64,000 nt of DNA from Limosilactobacillus reuteri subsp. reuteri (GTDB lineage Bacteria; Bacillota; Bacilli; Lactobacillales; Lactobacillaceae), in NCBI RefSeq assembly GCF_000016825.1, contig NC_009513.1:182501-246500 (forward strand), read 5' to 3'. Below, one piece after another: positions 40,368 through 49,736 of the stretch. A program made the translations under genes and the position numbers. The notes under the pieces are model-generated. The model did not search any database, was not told where the DNA came from, and saw only the letters and a program-made list of their open reading frames with translations. Every line of letters starts with the position of its first letter. The stretch's first letter is position 1.

Positions 40368-41513
40368 TTATTCTTTGAAGAAATCACGAATAATTTGCTT
40401 ATAAGCTTTAATTGTAGCGACGTAACTGGAAATAGTTGTATATTCATCATTTTGATGAGCCGCATTCCAATCATCACAACCTAAAATTACAACCGGAAGA
40501 TCTGGCCGATTTAATGTAAATACACTCGCATCTGTTGCACCATTGATAATATCGAGTTTGATATCATTTGGATAATTGCGCTGAGCAGCATTGAGGGCGA
40601 TTTGGACAAAATCATTATTAGGTTCTGTTGCAATGGGATAGAAATCTTGAATAATTTTTAGTTCTAATTGGAAGGGAGTTGTGTGATTAATGTATTCAAG
40701 CGCATCGTTTAATCGATCTGCAACTTTAATATTATTAAATGCTGCCGTGGGACGAATGTTGCCATGTAAACTAGCGCTGTCGGGGATGGTATTAACTTGT
40801 GACCCGCCATCAATAACTGTAATACTATGCTGCACTTTACCGAGATACTGATCATCCTTGCTATTATCAAAAAGGTGTTTTTCTTCTTCGATAAACTTTA
40901 GCAACCCTTCAATTGCATTAATACCGTTTTGCGGATGTGAACTATGACAAGACTTTCCATAGCTAGTAACACGATAGTTCATACTTCCTGAGTGAGCAAA
41001 AATAACGTTTCCGCCAGTTGGTTCACCGACTACTAATGCATCAAGATCATCGGCAACTCCTTGTTTTTGTAATCGATAGGCACCAGGAGTACCAAGTTCT
41101 TCTCCGGCGGTAGCAATAAATCTAACCGTTCCTGATGGCAGTTGACCAGCTTCTTTTAATTCGATTAAGACGATGGCTTGAGCAGCCAGACCGCTTTTCA
41201 TGTCAGCGGCTCCCCGACCGAAAACATAATCACCGTTAATTTCACCGCCAAAGGGATCATGTTGCCAGCGATCTGGATTAGGTACTGCCACAGTGTCTTG
41301 GTGCCCAGTAAGTCCAAGAATTTTTTTGCTTTCACCAGTTCCGATTTCCGCGATCAAATTTGCACGGCGGTCACCAAATTCATCAACTTTTGAATCAATT
41401 CCGTGACTTGATAAAAGTTTTTGTAAGTAGTGGGCTACTTCAACTTCATTTCCATTGACAGAATGGATTTTTATTAAATCTTGCAGTACTTTGACTTTTT
41501 CACTGACTTCCAT
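40368..41513 (-). CDS. M20-family peptidase (ArgE/DapE type deacylase)
   Basis: A 381-residue zinc hydrolase. Metal-binding features are GLTGHQDTV and the following GRGAADMKSG, the catalytic base pair in ATAGEELG, and a C-terminal His in WNAAHQNDEY. Annotated relatives are called succinyl-diaminopimelate desuccinylase or acetylornithine deacetylase. Here it ends a methionine ABC transporter operon behind a Met T-box, so it more likely releases methionine from N-acyl-methionine or a Met-containing peptide. That role is inference. Confidence 0.88.
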   Translation of the reverse strand: MEVSEKVKVLQDLIKIHSVNGNEVEVAHYLQKLLSSHGIDSKVDEFGDRRANLIAEIGTGESKKILGLTGHQDTVAVPNPDRWQHDPFGGEINGDYVFGRGAADMKSGLAAQAIVLIELKEAGQLPSGTVRFIATAGEELGTPGAYRLQKQGVADDLDALVVGEPTGGNVIFAHSGSMNYRVTSYGKSCHSSHPQNGINAIEGLLKFIEEEKHLFDNSKDDQYLGKVQHSITVIDGGSQVNTIPDSASLHGNIRPTAAFNNIKVADRLNDALEYINHTTPFQLELKIIQDFYPIATEPNNDFVQIALNAAQRNYPNDIKLDIINGATDASVFTLNRPDLPVVILGCDDWNAAHQNDEYTTISSYVATIKAYKQIIRDFFKE

Positions 41514-41531
41514 AATAATCCCTCCTATATG

Positions 41532-42221
41532 TTAACGGTCTTGGTGGTTAAGCTTCTTGGCTAAAATATCGCCAACTACTTGAATGATTAAAACAAATAA
41601 AAGAACAAGAATCGTGGCGACAAGGGTTACGTCGTTGTTAAAGCGGTCGTAACCGTATGAAATAGCAGTATTACCTAAACCACCAGCACCAATTGCACCA
41701 GCCATTGCAGTAAGGCTAACTAAACTAATTAATGTAACGGTGGAGACACGGACAAGTTCAGAACGAGCTTCGCGGAGGTAAACGTCAATAATGATATCCC
41801 AGTTAGTAGCCCCAATAGCTTGGGCAGCTTCAATTTTACCGTGATCAACACTTTCAAGCGCAACTTGAACTTGACGAGCATAGAAAGCAAATACACCTAA
41901 TGAAAGTGGCACTAATGCGGCGGTTGTTCCAATCTGTGTTCCAACAATCAATTGGGTGAAGGGGGCAATGAAGGCCAACAAAATGATAAATGGAATTGCC
42001 CGGAAAACAGATACGACTTTATCAACGATACTAAAAACAATTCGATTTTCTAAAATTCCACCGGGCTCAGTAACCACAAGCGCAACTCCGAAGATTAATC
42101 CTAAAATTCCGCCGAAGATAGCAGGCCAGAAAGTCATGTAGATAGTTTGCACGATTGAAGTGCCCCAACCGTTGTCACCACCCCAACCAAGTTGAATTAC
42201 ATTTGGTATAAGATTATTCAT
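41532..42221 (-). CDS. metI: Methionine ABC transporter permease
   Basis: A 229-residue permease with five helices. The EAA loop is [24 protein letters not shown], and the segment [21 protein letters not shown] is characteristic of MetI. The ATG at 42221 has CGGAGG eight bases upstream; the frame continues further upstream without support. It overlaps the end of metN by eight bases. Confidence 0.93.
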   Translation of the reverse strand: MNNLIPNVIQLGWGGDNGWGTSIVQTIYMTFWPAIFGGILGLIFGVALVVTEPGGILENRIVFSIVDKVVSVFRAIPFIILLAFIAPFTQLIVGTQIGTTAALVPLSLGVFAFYARQVQVALESVDHGKIEAAQAIGATNWDIIIDVYLREARSELVRVSTVTLISLVSLTAMAGAIGAGGLGNTAISYGYDRFNNDVTLVATILVLLFVLIIQVVGDILAKKLNHQDR

Positions 42222-43278
42222 TCCAAATCCTCCGATCATCAATCTTTGTGACAGTAACATCGTTTTCTTTTAAGAAGTCAATAGCTTGTTGACGCTTATC
42301 AGCATCGCCCTTGATAACCACAAACAGGGTACCGACTGGTGAACCGGCCAAGACTTCAATGTTTCCATAAAGCATACTTGCTTCAACTTGCAGCTTCTTA
42401 TATAACTCGATAATGATTGATTTAGTCACGTTATTTGCATCGTAGACCAATTGCAGCAATTCTTCATCATCGTCAAGGTGGCCCAGGTCAAATGCTTTAA
42501 GGGTATCGATTGCGGCTAAGGAACCTCCCACAAATTGACGGGTTAAGTCCTGTTGTGGTTGGAGGAACACCTTCTGCAAGGTGCCGCGCTCAATGATTTG
42601 TCCATATTCCATGACAGCAATCTTATTAGCTACTCGTTTAACAGCGTCCATTTCATGAGTAATGAGGACAATCGTTAAATCTAATTTTTCGTTGAGCCGT
42701 TTAAGAAGGTCCAAAATCTGATTAGTGTTTTGGGGATCAAGAGCCGAAGTAGCCTCATCAGAAATTAGGATTTCAGGATCATTAGCTAATGCCCGGGCAA
42801 TGGAAACCCGTTGTTGTTCACCACCAGATAATTGAACAGGGTAGAATTCAGCCTTATCCTTTAAGCCAACTAAGTCTAAAAGTTCAAGTGCCTTCTTCTC
42901 TTTTGCGTCATCATCCATGTCAGTATGTTTAAGAGCGAAAAGGACATTTTCAATTACTGAAGTTTCATTTAATAAATTGAAGTGTTGAAAAATCATGCCA
43001 ATTTTTCGGCGCTTTTCTTGTAACTCTTTATTACTAATTTGCTGTTGATGGTCTTTGAAAAAAACAGTGCCATTAACTGTTACTGATCCCGCAGTAGGAA
43101 GTTGTAGGAGGTTGATGGTTCGAACTAATGTTGATTTACCAGCTCCAGAATAACCAACAATCCCATAAATATCGCCTTTTTCTACTTTTAAGGTAACATC
43201 CTTAACGGCATGAACAACCTGTTTTCGTTGCTTAAAAGTTACGCTAATGTTGTCTAAGTCAATGATCGGGTTCGCCAT
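42214..43278 (-). CDS. metN: Methionine ABC transporter ATP-binding protein
   Basis: A 354-residue ATPase. Walker A is GYSGAGKST, the signature is [16 protein letters not shown], Walker B is [12 protein letters not shown], and the switch is LITHEM. The extra C-terminal 100 residues form the NIL (ACT-like) domain that lets cytoplasmic methionine inhibit transport. The standard length and order metQ-metN-metI support the assignment. GGAGG lies upstream. Confidence 0.95.
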   Translation of the reverse strand: MANPIIDLDNISVTFKQRKQVVHAVKDVTLKVEKGDIYGIVGYSGAGKSTLVRTINLLQLPTAGSVTVNGTVFFKDHQQQISNKELQEKRRKIGMIFQHFNLLNETSVIENVLFALKHTDMDDDAKEKKALELLDLVGLKDKAEFYPVQLSGGEQQRVSIARALANDPEILISDEATSALDPQNTNQILDLLKRLNEKLDLTIVLITHEMDAVKRVANKIAVMEYGQIIERGTLQKVFLQPQQDLTRQFVGGSLAAIDTLKAFDLGHLDDDEELLQLVYDANNVTKSIIIELYKKLQVEASMLYGNIEVLAGSPVGTLFVVIKGDADKRQQAIDFLKENDVTVTKIDDRRIWNE

Positions 43279-43290
43279 ATTAATCCTCCT

Positions 43291-44142
43291 TTATTTATTG
43301 AAGTTGAGGTCCCAAGCAGGAATTTCTGCTGTTCCGTATAGTTTCTTAATTTCTCGTTTTGTTTTTTCAGTTTGGTAAGCACGTACAACATCTTTGTAAA
43401 TCTTGTTGTTCTTTTCACTGCCTTTAACAGCAATAATGTTGACCCATTGCTTTGAATCCCTGTTAACTGGTTCAACGAAAATAGCACTCTTATAATTAAG
43501 ACCAGCAGCTTGCGCATAGTTAGTGTTAACTACTGAGGCATCAACGTTATCTAACGACCGGGCTGTTTGATCAGCGGCTAATTCTTTAATCTTAAGATCG
43601 CGTGGATTCTTGGAAATTGAACTTACAGTTGCAAGCTTTGTGCCCTTCTTGAGGTCAATCAAACCAGCATTCTTTAATGCGAATAATGCCCGTGATTCGT
43701 TTGAAGCATCATTTGGCACTGCGATCGTTCCACCATTAGGAATTTCCTTTACACTCTTGTATTGCTTGGAGTATAACCGGATTGGAGTGATAAATGTATC
43801 ACCTAAAGAAACAAGATCAGTTTTATGGGCTTTATTCCAAGTTTGTAAGAATAACTTGTGTTGGAAGGCGTTTAAGTCAACATCGCCATTTTCCAAAGCC
43901 TTGTTTGGTTGGTTGTAATCAGTGAATCGTTTGAATTTTAAAGTAACGTTGTACTTATCTTTAGCGGTTTTGCTTACTGAATTCCAAATTTCATCGTCTT
44001 GTTTTGAACCAGCCATAATCCCGACAGTAACAGTCCGTTTTGCTTGTTGTTGCGGACGGATAAAACTAAAGTATCCGGCAATAACAACGATAAGTGCAAC
44101 TACTGACCAAATAATGATGTTTCTTCTTTTCTTTCTCTTCAT
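43291..44142 (-). CDS. metQ: Methionine-binding protein of the MetNIQ transporter
   Basis: A 283-residue substrate-binding protein of the NlpA/MetQ family (TVGIMAGSKQDDEIWNSV, GDVDLNAFQHKLFL, IAVPNDASNESRAL). The N-terminus is KRKKRRN followed by a hydrophobic helix (IIIWSVVALIVVIAGYFSFI) without a lipobox Cys. It is therefore anchored by an uncleaved membrane helix rather than as a lipoprotein. It is the first gene of the operon after the Met T-box. Confidence 0.92.
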   Translation of the reverse strand: MKRKKRRNIIIWSVVALIVVIAGYFSFIRPQQQAKRTVTVGIMAGSKQDDEIWNSVSKTAKDKYNVTLKFKRFTDYNQPNKALENGDVDLNAFQHKLFLQTWNKAHKTDLVSLGDTFITPIRLYSKQYKSVKEIPNGGTIAVPNDASNESRALFALKNAGLIDLKKGTKLATVSSISKNPRDLKIKELAADQTARSLDNVDASVVNTNYAQAAGLNYKSAIFVEPVNRDSKQWVNIIAVKGSEKNNKIYKDVVRAYQTEKTKREIKKLYGTAEIPAWDLNFNK

Positions 44143-44210
44143 AGTAAAAACTCCCTTTCAATCAATTAAATATTTTCGTTGGTTAATTGAAGCGTTAGAT
44201 TGCTAGTAAA

Positions 44211-44480
44211 TAAAAAAGCACTCGTCCCTTTATTCAAAGGACGAGTGCTCGCGTTACCACCTTTATTTGCTGAATCTTCACAGACCCAGCCTCAGTAGGT
44301 TACTCTAATAAAATAATTAGAATTACCTAGCACTAATAACGTGTGCTAACCCGTTATCGACTAACAATCATCGATACCATTCCAAGCCCATCTTCAGTAG
44401 TTACGCTTGCTTCTTTACACCACCCAGAAGCTCTCTTGTAAGCCTCGCTACTTACTCTGCTTTTCGATATGTTTTAACGT
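44211..44480 (-). ncRNA. T-box riboswitch, methionine specific
   Basis: On the minus strand the T-box core AGGTGGTAACGCG (44262-44250) precedes a terminator (AGCACTCGTCC 44217-44227 with GGACGAGTGCT 44239-44249, then Ts). Further upstream a Stem I specifier region contains GAAG-ATG-GGC, with ATG at 44391-44389, so it reads tRNA-Met. Uncharged tRNA-Met would favour read-through into metQNI and the peptidase gene. Confidence 0.92.
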
Positions 44481-44502
44481 TCAATTAATTATTATGTGTT
44501 CC

Positions 44503-44530
44503 ATTATAATGATTCTCTAATTTTTGTCAA
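44503..44530 (-). promoter_or_regulatory. Promoter of the metQNI T-box transcript
   Basis: On the minus strand, TTGACA (44530-44525), 16 bases, TATAAT (44508-44503): both hexamers are perfect. Confidence 0.85.
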
Positions 44531-44662
44531 CGCATTTTTTAATTTAAATTTTGTTTTATTTGGGTCATCAATCGTTTTTTATTTTGCCTATCTATAGTAA
44601 TTAAAAAACAATTATGTTAAGATTAAAAAATGATTAAAAAGAAATTGGAAGGGGTCTTAGTA

Positions 44663-45595
44663 ATGACACGAAAAGTTGGAGTTATCGGAATGGGTAATGT
44701 GGGGTCAACAGTTGCCCACTATATTGTGGCAATGGGTTTTGCAGATGACCTAGTTCTGATCGACAAAAACGAAGCAAAGGTTAAGGCAGATGCACTTGAT
44801 TTTGAAGATGCGATGGCTAATCTGCCTTTCCATACCAATATTACTGTTAGTGATTACAGTGCATTGAAGGATGCGGATGTAATTGTATCCGCGTTGGGAA
44901 ATATCAAACTTCAAGATAATCCTAATGCTGATCGTTTTGCGGAACTTCCATTTACCCGCCGAGCAGTAAAAGAGGTTGCACAAAAGATTAAGGAAAGTGG
45001 CTTTAACGGTAAGATTGTGGCTATTACTAACCCGGTTGATGTTATTACCTCGCTCTACCAAAAAATAACTGGTCTTCCGAAGAACCATGTATTAGGAACA
45101 GGGACCCTGCTTGACTCTGCACGAATGAAGCGGGCAGTGGCTGAACGGCTTAACTTAGATCCGCGTTCTGTAGATGGTTATAATCTTGGCGAGCATGGTA
45201 ATTCACAATTTACAGCATGGTCCACTGTTCGCGTTCTTGGCCGTCCATTAACTGAATTAGCGGATAAGCGTGGATTAGACTTAGAAGAGCTTGATAAGGA
45301 AGCTAAGATGGGTGGCTGGACTGTCTTTCAAGGGAAAAAGTATACTAATTATGGGGTTGCAACGGCAGCTGTTAAGCTTGTCAATGCAATTTTATCCGAT
45401 TCATTGACTGAATTACCGGTATCAAATTTCCGTGAAGAATATGGAGTTTACTTGTCTTACCCAGCGGTTGTTGGTCGTGATGGAGTTGTAGAGCAAGCCC
45501 AACTTGACTTGACAGAAGAAGAACTGCAAAAGCTGCAAACATCAGCCGATTTCATTAAGGAAAAGTATCAAGAAAGTTTGCAAGCAAAAGATTAA
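44663..45595 (+). CDS. hicD: L-2-hydroxyisocaproate dehydrogenase (L-lactate dehydrogenase family)
   Basis: A 310-residue NAD-dependent 2-hydroxyacid dehydrogenase. GMGNVGSTVAHYI binds NAD, LDPRSVDGYNLGEHGNSQF holds the catalytic His, and NADRFAEL and KLQDNPN are typical of L-HicDH. The length equals L-HicDH of Weissella confusa (310). It reduces branched-chain 2-keto acids from amino-acid breakdown, linking to the epimerase/permease pair at 48264-51060. The ATG at 44663 follows GGAAGGGG. Confidence 0.92.
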   Translation: MTRKVGVIGMGNVGSTVAHYIVAMGFADDLVLIDKNEAKVKADALDFEDAMANLPFHTNITVSDYSALKDADVIVSALGNIKLQDNPNADRFAELPFTRRAVKEVAQKIKESGFNGKIVAITNPVDVITSLYQKITGLPKNHVLGTGTLLDSARMKRAVAERLNLDPRSVDGYNLGEHGNSQFTAWSTVRVLGRPLTELADKRGLDLEELDKEAKMGGWTVFQGKKYTNYGVATAAVKLVNAILSDSLTELPVSNFREEYGVYLSYPAVVGRDGVVEQAQLDLTEEELQKLQTSADFIKEKYQESLQAKD

Positions 45596-45667
45596 GGAAA
45601 ACTTAAATAAAGAAAATAGCCTAGCATAAAAAAATTATGCATGGTAGAGTTGCTTCTATACTTAACA

Positions 45668-45716
45668 AATAAAAGTGGCGTCATCAGATAAATTTGGTGG
45701 CACCACTTTTATTCTG
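45668..45716 (+). terminator. Terminator between hicD and the MFS gene
   Basis: AATAAAAGTGG (45668-45678) pairs with CCACTTTTATT (45703-45713). It lies 28 bases before the MFS start, so it could also serve as an attenuator for that gene. Confidence 0.8.
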
Positions 45717-45741
45717 TAAAAATATAGAAAGGAAATATATC

Positions 45742-46938
45742 ATGACAAAAGAAGTAAAGCGTATAATCTTTGTAGTTCTTTTTTGTGAGTTTTTGATTTG
45801 TCTCGGAATGAGTCTTATCTTCCCAGTTGAACCGTTCATTAAAAATGAATACCACTTTACTGCCTTTGACATGGGAGTGATGTCTTCCCTATTTGCGTTT
45901 GTGCAATTTATTGCTTCACCCATTGTTGGTCGGATTTCAGACAAGGTTGGACGAAAACCAATGTTAGTATGGGGATTGCTGATATTTGCGATTGCTGAAT
46001 TTGTTTTTGCCTTAGCACAGCATTTATGGTTATTTGACTTATCGCGGGCAGTAGATGGATTATCAGCAGCTATGTTTGTACCAACATCAATGGCATTAGC
46101 GGCAGACATTACTAGTGAAAAAGACCGCGCCAAAGTTATTGGGTGGTTATCAGCAGCTTTTAGTGGGGGATTAATTTTAGGACCAGGTCTTGGTGGAATG
46201 TTAGCGCATGTAAATTATAAATTCCCATTTTGGGTTGCTGGTATTCTGGGATTGATTAGTACGGTTGTTGCCTGGCGCTTTTTACCTCATGATGAGGATG
46301 AACTATTTAAGAGTGAAACTAAAAATCCGGAAAATGAATTATTGACTGGTGGTTGGAGTCAGTTGAAACAAATTATGACCCCAATACTAATCACGCTCTT
46401 TGGAATGATCTTTGTAGCTTCATTTGGATTAGCTGGCTTTGAAAGTATCTATAGTTTATATGTCAATGAAGTTCATAATTTTGACTTAAACGCAATTGCG
46501 CTTGTTTTAACTCTCAACGGGATTATTTCGCTTATTCTGCAAGTCTTTTTCTTTGATCGGCTAGTTCGTTGGCTGGGAGAAGTTCGACTAATGCGATACA
46601 GTTTTTTCCTTAGTTTAGTTGGAACGATCATGGTGATTTATGATCACAATCATTGGCATATCATTATTGCAACCTTGTTTGTTTTTGAAGCGTTCGATCT
46701 GTTGCGCCCAACAATTACTACATTATTAACTAAGATGAGCAAGACAAACCAAGGATTATTGAACGGGGTAAATATGTCATTGACAAGTGTGGGGAATATT
46801 ATTGGACCGCTTATTAGTGGCTATTTATTAGATGTTAATTATCAATATCCATATTGGTTCGTATCGATATTCCTAATTATTTCCTGGGTAATAACGCTTA
46901 TTTTAGGACGGGAAAGAAAAGCAGCTGCTAACGATTAA
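45742..46938 (+). CDS. MFS multidrug-type efflux transporter
   Basis: A 398-residue drug:H+ antiporter-1 style protein with 12 helices. Motif A is GRISDKVGRKP between helices 2 and 3, and motif C-like GLILGPGLGGMLA lies in helix 5, which marks exporters. It resembles NorA/TetA-type pumps. The ATG at 45742 follows GAAAGGA; the frame is open further upstream through the terminator. The compound exported is unknown. Confidence 0.88.
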   Translation: MTKEVKRIIFVVLFCEFLICLGMSLIFPVEPFIKNEYHFTAFDMGVMSSLFAFVQFIASPIVGRISDKVGRKPMLVWGLLIFAIAEFVFALAQHLWLFDLSRAVDGLSAAMFVPTSMALAADITSEKDRAKVIGWLSAAFSGGLILGPGLGGMLAHVNYKFPFWVAGILGLISTVVAWRFLPHDEDELFKSETKNPENELLTGGWSQLKQIMTPILITLFGMIFVASFGLAGFESIYSLYVNEVHNFDLNAIALVLTLNGIISLILQVFFFDRLVRWLGEVRLMRYSFFLSLVGTIMVIYDHNHWHIIIATLFVFEAFDLLRPTITTLLTKMSKTNQGLLNGVNMSLTSVGNIIGPLISGYLLDVNYQYPYWFVSIFLIISWVITLILGRERKAAAND

Positions 46939-46958
46939 ATATTTAACTTTATTAAGAA

Positions 46959-47008
46959 AATAGCGAGGAATTAGGAAAAATAAAATTTTTCTAATTTCTC
47001 GCTATTGT
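46959..47008. terminator. Bidirectional terminator
   Basis: AATAGCGAGGAATTAG pairs with CTAATTTCTCGCTATT (A-rich loop), between the converging MFS gene and the FMN-binding protein gene. Confidence 0.85.
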
Positions 47009-47019
47009 TGTATTTATGC

Positions 47020-47313
47020 TTAATTTTGTTGTGCCTGTTGCAATGCATCCTTGGTTGCTTCTTTAATCGCACGACTTGTTGCACTGGCCCCAGTAATGCC
47101 ATCCACGTCTGCACTATTAGCCGCAATAATTTTACCGGGAAGTTCATCTAAAGCCCATTGACCCATTTCAGATTCATGATGTTTGATTACTTGTAAATCT
47201 TGAATCTTATCATCTTGGTAGGTTAATAAGACTTCTGATTCACCGCCATAAGCACTAAAGCCACTTCCAATATATTGATTTCTGTCTATTTCTCTCATTT
47301 TATTATTATCCAT
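47020..47313 (-). CDS. FMN-binding domain protein
   Basis: A 97-residue soluble protein with the FMN-binding domain core. DGITGASATSRAI contains the SGAT-like motif (here TGAS) where FMN is attached to Thr/Ser by flavin transferases in RnfG/NqrC-like proteins. There is no signal peptide. It lies 11 bases downstream of nth and is likely co-transcribed with it. Confidence 0.85.
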   Translation of the reverse strand: MDNNKMREIDRNQYIGSGFSAYGGESEVLLTYQDDKIQDLQVIKHHESEMGQWALDELPGKIIAANSADVDGITGASATSRAIKEATKDALQQAQQN

Positions 47314-47324
47314 AATCTTCTAAG

Positions 47325-47966
47325 TTAAATCACATTATTTTGGCCTGTTACGCAGAGTGATAACAGTGGACAAGTTTGACATTTAGGATTTCTTGCCGTG
47401 CAGACATATCTACCCCAAAAAATCATACTATGATGAGCATCTAACCAGTGTTCAGGAGGTATAGTTTTCATTAACTTCTTTTCAATTGCAAGAACGGATG
47501 CTTTGGGTTCAACCATTCTAAGGCGGCGGGCAACACGACTAACGTGGGTATCAACTGGGAAAGCTGGAATGTTAAAGCATTCTGCAAGGACAACATCAGC
47601 AACTTTCCTCCCGACTCCAGATAAGGTTATTAGCTCTTTGAGGGTGTGGGGAACCTCACCGTTAAAGTCAGTAACAATTTGTTGAGAAGTTTTGACTAAG
47701 AACTTAGCTTTATTTCGATAAAGCCCTAATCTTTTGATATAAGGCTCAACTTCTGCGGGTTCAACCCCTGCTAAATCTGCTGGCAACGGAAAACGAGCGA
47801 ATAGTGCTGGCGTTACTTCATTGACAGATTGATCTGTTGACTGTGCACTCAAGATTGTAGCCAAAAGAAAGTGGTAGTTTGTGTCAGCAATCAAAGTTGT
47901 TCCTGCTTCGGGAAATGTTTGCCGCATGACCTTGATTGAGTAACGAATTTCGTCTGGTGATAACAT
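47325..47966 (-). CDS. nth: Endonuclease III (DNA glycosylase/AP lyase)
   Basis: A 213-residue base-excision repair enzyme that removes oxidised pyrimidines. The helix-hairpin-helix LSGVGRKVADVVL contains the catalytic Lys, and VDTHVSRVARRL contains the catalytic Asp. The C-terminal iron-sulfur motif C-x6-C-x2-C-x5-C is intact (CTARNPKCQTCPLLSLC). The length is typical. Confidence 0.96.
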   Translation of the reverse strand: MLSPDEIRYSIKVMRQTFPEAGTTLIADTNYHFLLATILSAQSTDQSVNEVTPALFARFPLPADLAGVEPAEVEPYIKRLGLYRNKAKFLVKTSQQIVTDFNGEVPHTLKELITLSGVGRKVADVVLAECFNIPAFPVDTHVSRVARRLRMVEPKASVLAIEKKLMKTIPPEHWLDAHHSMIFWGRYVCTARNPKCQTCPLLSLCVTGQNNVI

Positions 47967-48088
47967 ATAAAATCACTCTTTTCGAATATGATTATAACTA
48001 TTTTAACCCGAATGATTAAAATAGCGAAGGGTAATAACCTCATTTTATACTCATTAAATTATTATTTATAAAATTGGGGGTTAGCAAT

Positions 48089-48160
48089 ATGACATCAATT
48101 TATGTTAAGGAAAAAATGTTTAATATGGATGCAAATGTAGAAATCTCTTTCTTTAATTAA
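48089..48160 (+). CDS. Possible 23-residue peptide
   Basis: A short ORF starting MTSIYVKEKMFNMD, with GGGGGTTAG before the ATG, lies in the 297-base gap between nth and the amino-acid permease gene. It has no hydrophobic stretch and no terminator-type fold follows, so it is not an obvious attenuator peptide. Low confidence; nothing else is seen in 47967-48263 beyond a plausible promoter region. Confidence 0.2.
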   Translation: MTSIYVKEKMFNMDANVEISFFN

Positions 48161-48263
48161 TTTAAATAAACGATTGACCAGAGAAGAGCACCTTGGTAAA
48201 ATGTATTAAAGATTTTCTTATAATTCTAATCAAATTTTAATCATTTAGAAAAGGAGGATGATT

Positions 48264-49736
48264 ATGAGTTTTTGGAAAACAATTACACGTAAAGAAGACC
48301 CGCGTGTTTATGATAATAAAGACGGTCATTTAGTTCGATCTTTGAAGGTGCGGGACTTTTTAGCTTTAGGTGTTGGAACGATTGTGTCCACTTCCATTTT
48401 CACTCTTCCTGGTGAAGTGGCCGCAATGCATACTGGACCTTCAGTAGTTATCTCTTTTTTAATTGCTGCGATCGTGGCCGGGCTAGTTGCCTTCGCCTAT
48501 GCAGAAATGGCTGCTGCAATGCCGTTTGCTGGTTCAGCCTATTCATGGATTAACGTCGTGTTTGGAGAATTTTTTGGTTGGGTCGCTGGTTGGGCACTAT
48601 TAGCTGAATACTTTATTGCTTTGGCCTTTGTTGGGTCTGGTCTCTCTGCTAACTTCCGGGCATTATTTGTTCCGCTTGGCTGGAAGCTGCCTGCTTCATT
48701 ATCAAATGCTTTTGGTACAGAAGGCGGAGTTGTTGATATTGTTTCAGTTGTTGTAATTATTTTAGTAGCCCTCTTAATTTCACGCGGGGTATCACAAGCT
48801 GCTCGTGTTGAAAATCTTCTTGTTATTCTTAAAGTTTTTGCAATTTTACTTTTTATTGTTGTTGGTTTAACCGCTATAAAAGCAAGCAATTTTATGCCAT
48901 TTATTCCACAATACCATGAAACAGCTAATGGTGCATTTGGTGGTTGGCAGGGTATATATGCCGGGGTATCGATGATTTTCCTTTCCTATATCGGATTTGA
49001 CTCAATTGCTGCTAATTCAGCGGAAGCAATCAATCCACAAAAAACGATGCCACGTGGAATCCTTGGTTCCTTAGTAATCGCAGTTGTTCTTTTTATAGCA
49101 GTTAGTCTTGTATTGATTGGGGTATTACCATATCAACAATACGCTAATAGTGCTGAACCAGTTGGGCTTGCATTACGTGCAGCTCATCATAGTGGTGTAG
49201 CAACTGTTGTTCAAACAATTGCTGTTCTAGGAATGTTTACCGCCTTGATTGGGATGAGCATGGCTGGTTCGCGGTTGATTTACTCATTTGGTCGTGATGG
49301 AATGTTGCCAAAATGGCTTGGGAAACTTGATGAACATAATCGACCAAACCGTGCACTTTGGACACTTACAATTGGTGCTGTTTTGATCGGTGCCTTCTTC
49401 CCATTCGCCTTTCTTTCCCAATTGATCTCAGCCGGTACATTGATTGCCTTTATGTTTGTTTCACTTGGTGTTTATGCATTACGTCGTCGTGAAGGAAAAG
49501 ATATTCCCAATCCTTCATTTAAGATGCCATTCTATCCAGTATTACCAGCTCTAGGTTTTCTTGCTTCATTACTTGTGTTTATGGGATTAGATTACCAAGC
49601 AAAACTTTACGCTGGTATCTGGTTTATCTTTGGCTTAATTATTTACTTTGCTTATGGAATACGCCACTCGTCAATGGCAAAGAAAGAAGATGGACAAAAT
49701 GTTAAAAACGAAACTGAAGCAGAAGAAAACGAATAG
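48264..49736 (+). CDS. APC-family amino acid permease (cationic amino acid transporter group)
   Basis: A 490-residue membrane protein with 12-14 helices. The family N-terminus RSLKVRDFLALGVGTIVSTS and the signature YIGFDSIAANSAEAINPQKTMP are present, similar to YfnA/CAT-type permeases. The ATG at 48264 has AAAGGAGG seven bases upstream. Its end overlaps the next gene by 47 bases, so the two are translationally linked. Given the partner enzyme, branched-chain or neutral amino acids are possible substrates. Confidence 0.9.
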   Translation: MSFWKTITRKEDPRVYDNKDGHLVRSLKVRDFLALGVGTIVSTSIFTLPGEVAAMHTGPSVVISFLIAAIVAGLVAFAYAEMAAAMPFAGSAYSWINVVFGEFFGWVAGWALLAEYFIALAFVGSGLSANFRALFVPLGWKLPASLSNAFGTEGGVVDIVSVVVIILVALLISRGVSQAARVENLLVILKVFAILLFIVVGLTAIKASNFMPFIPQYHETANGAFGGWQGIYAGVSMIFLSYIGFDSIAANSAEAINPQKTMPRGILGSLVIAVVLFIAVSLVLIGVLPYQQYANSAEPVGLALRAAHHSGVATVVQTIAVLGMFTALIGMSMAGSRLIYSFGRDGMLPKWLGKLDEHNRPNRALWTLTIGAVLIGAFFPFAFLSQLISAGTLIAFMFVSLGVYALRRREGKDIPNPSFKMPFYPVLPALGFLASLLVFMGLDYQAKLYAGIWFIFGLIIYFAYGIRHSSMAKKEDGQNVKNETEAEENE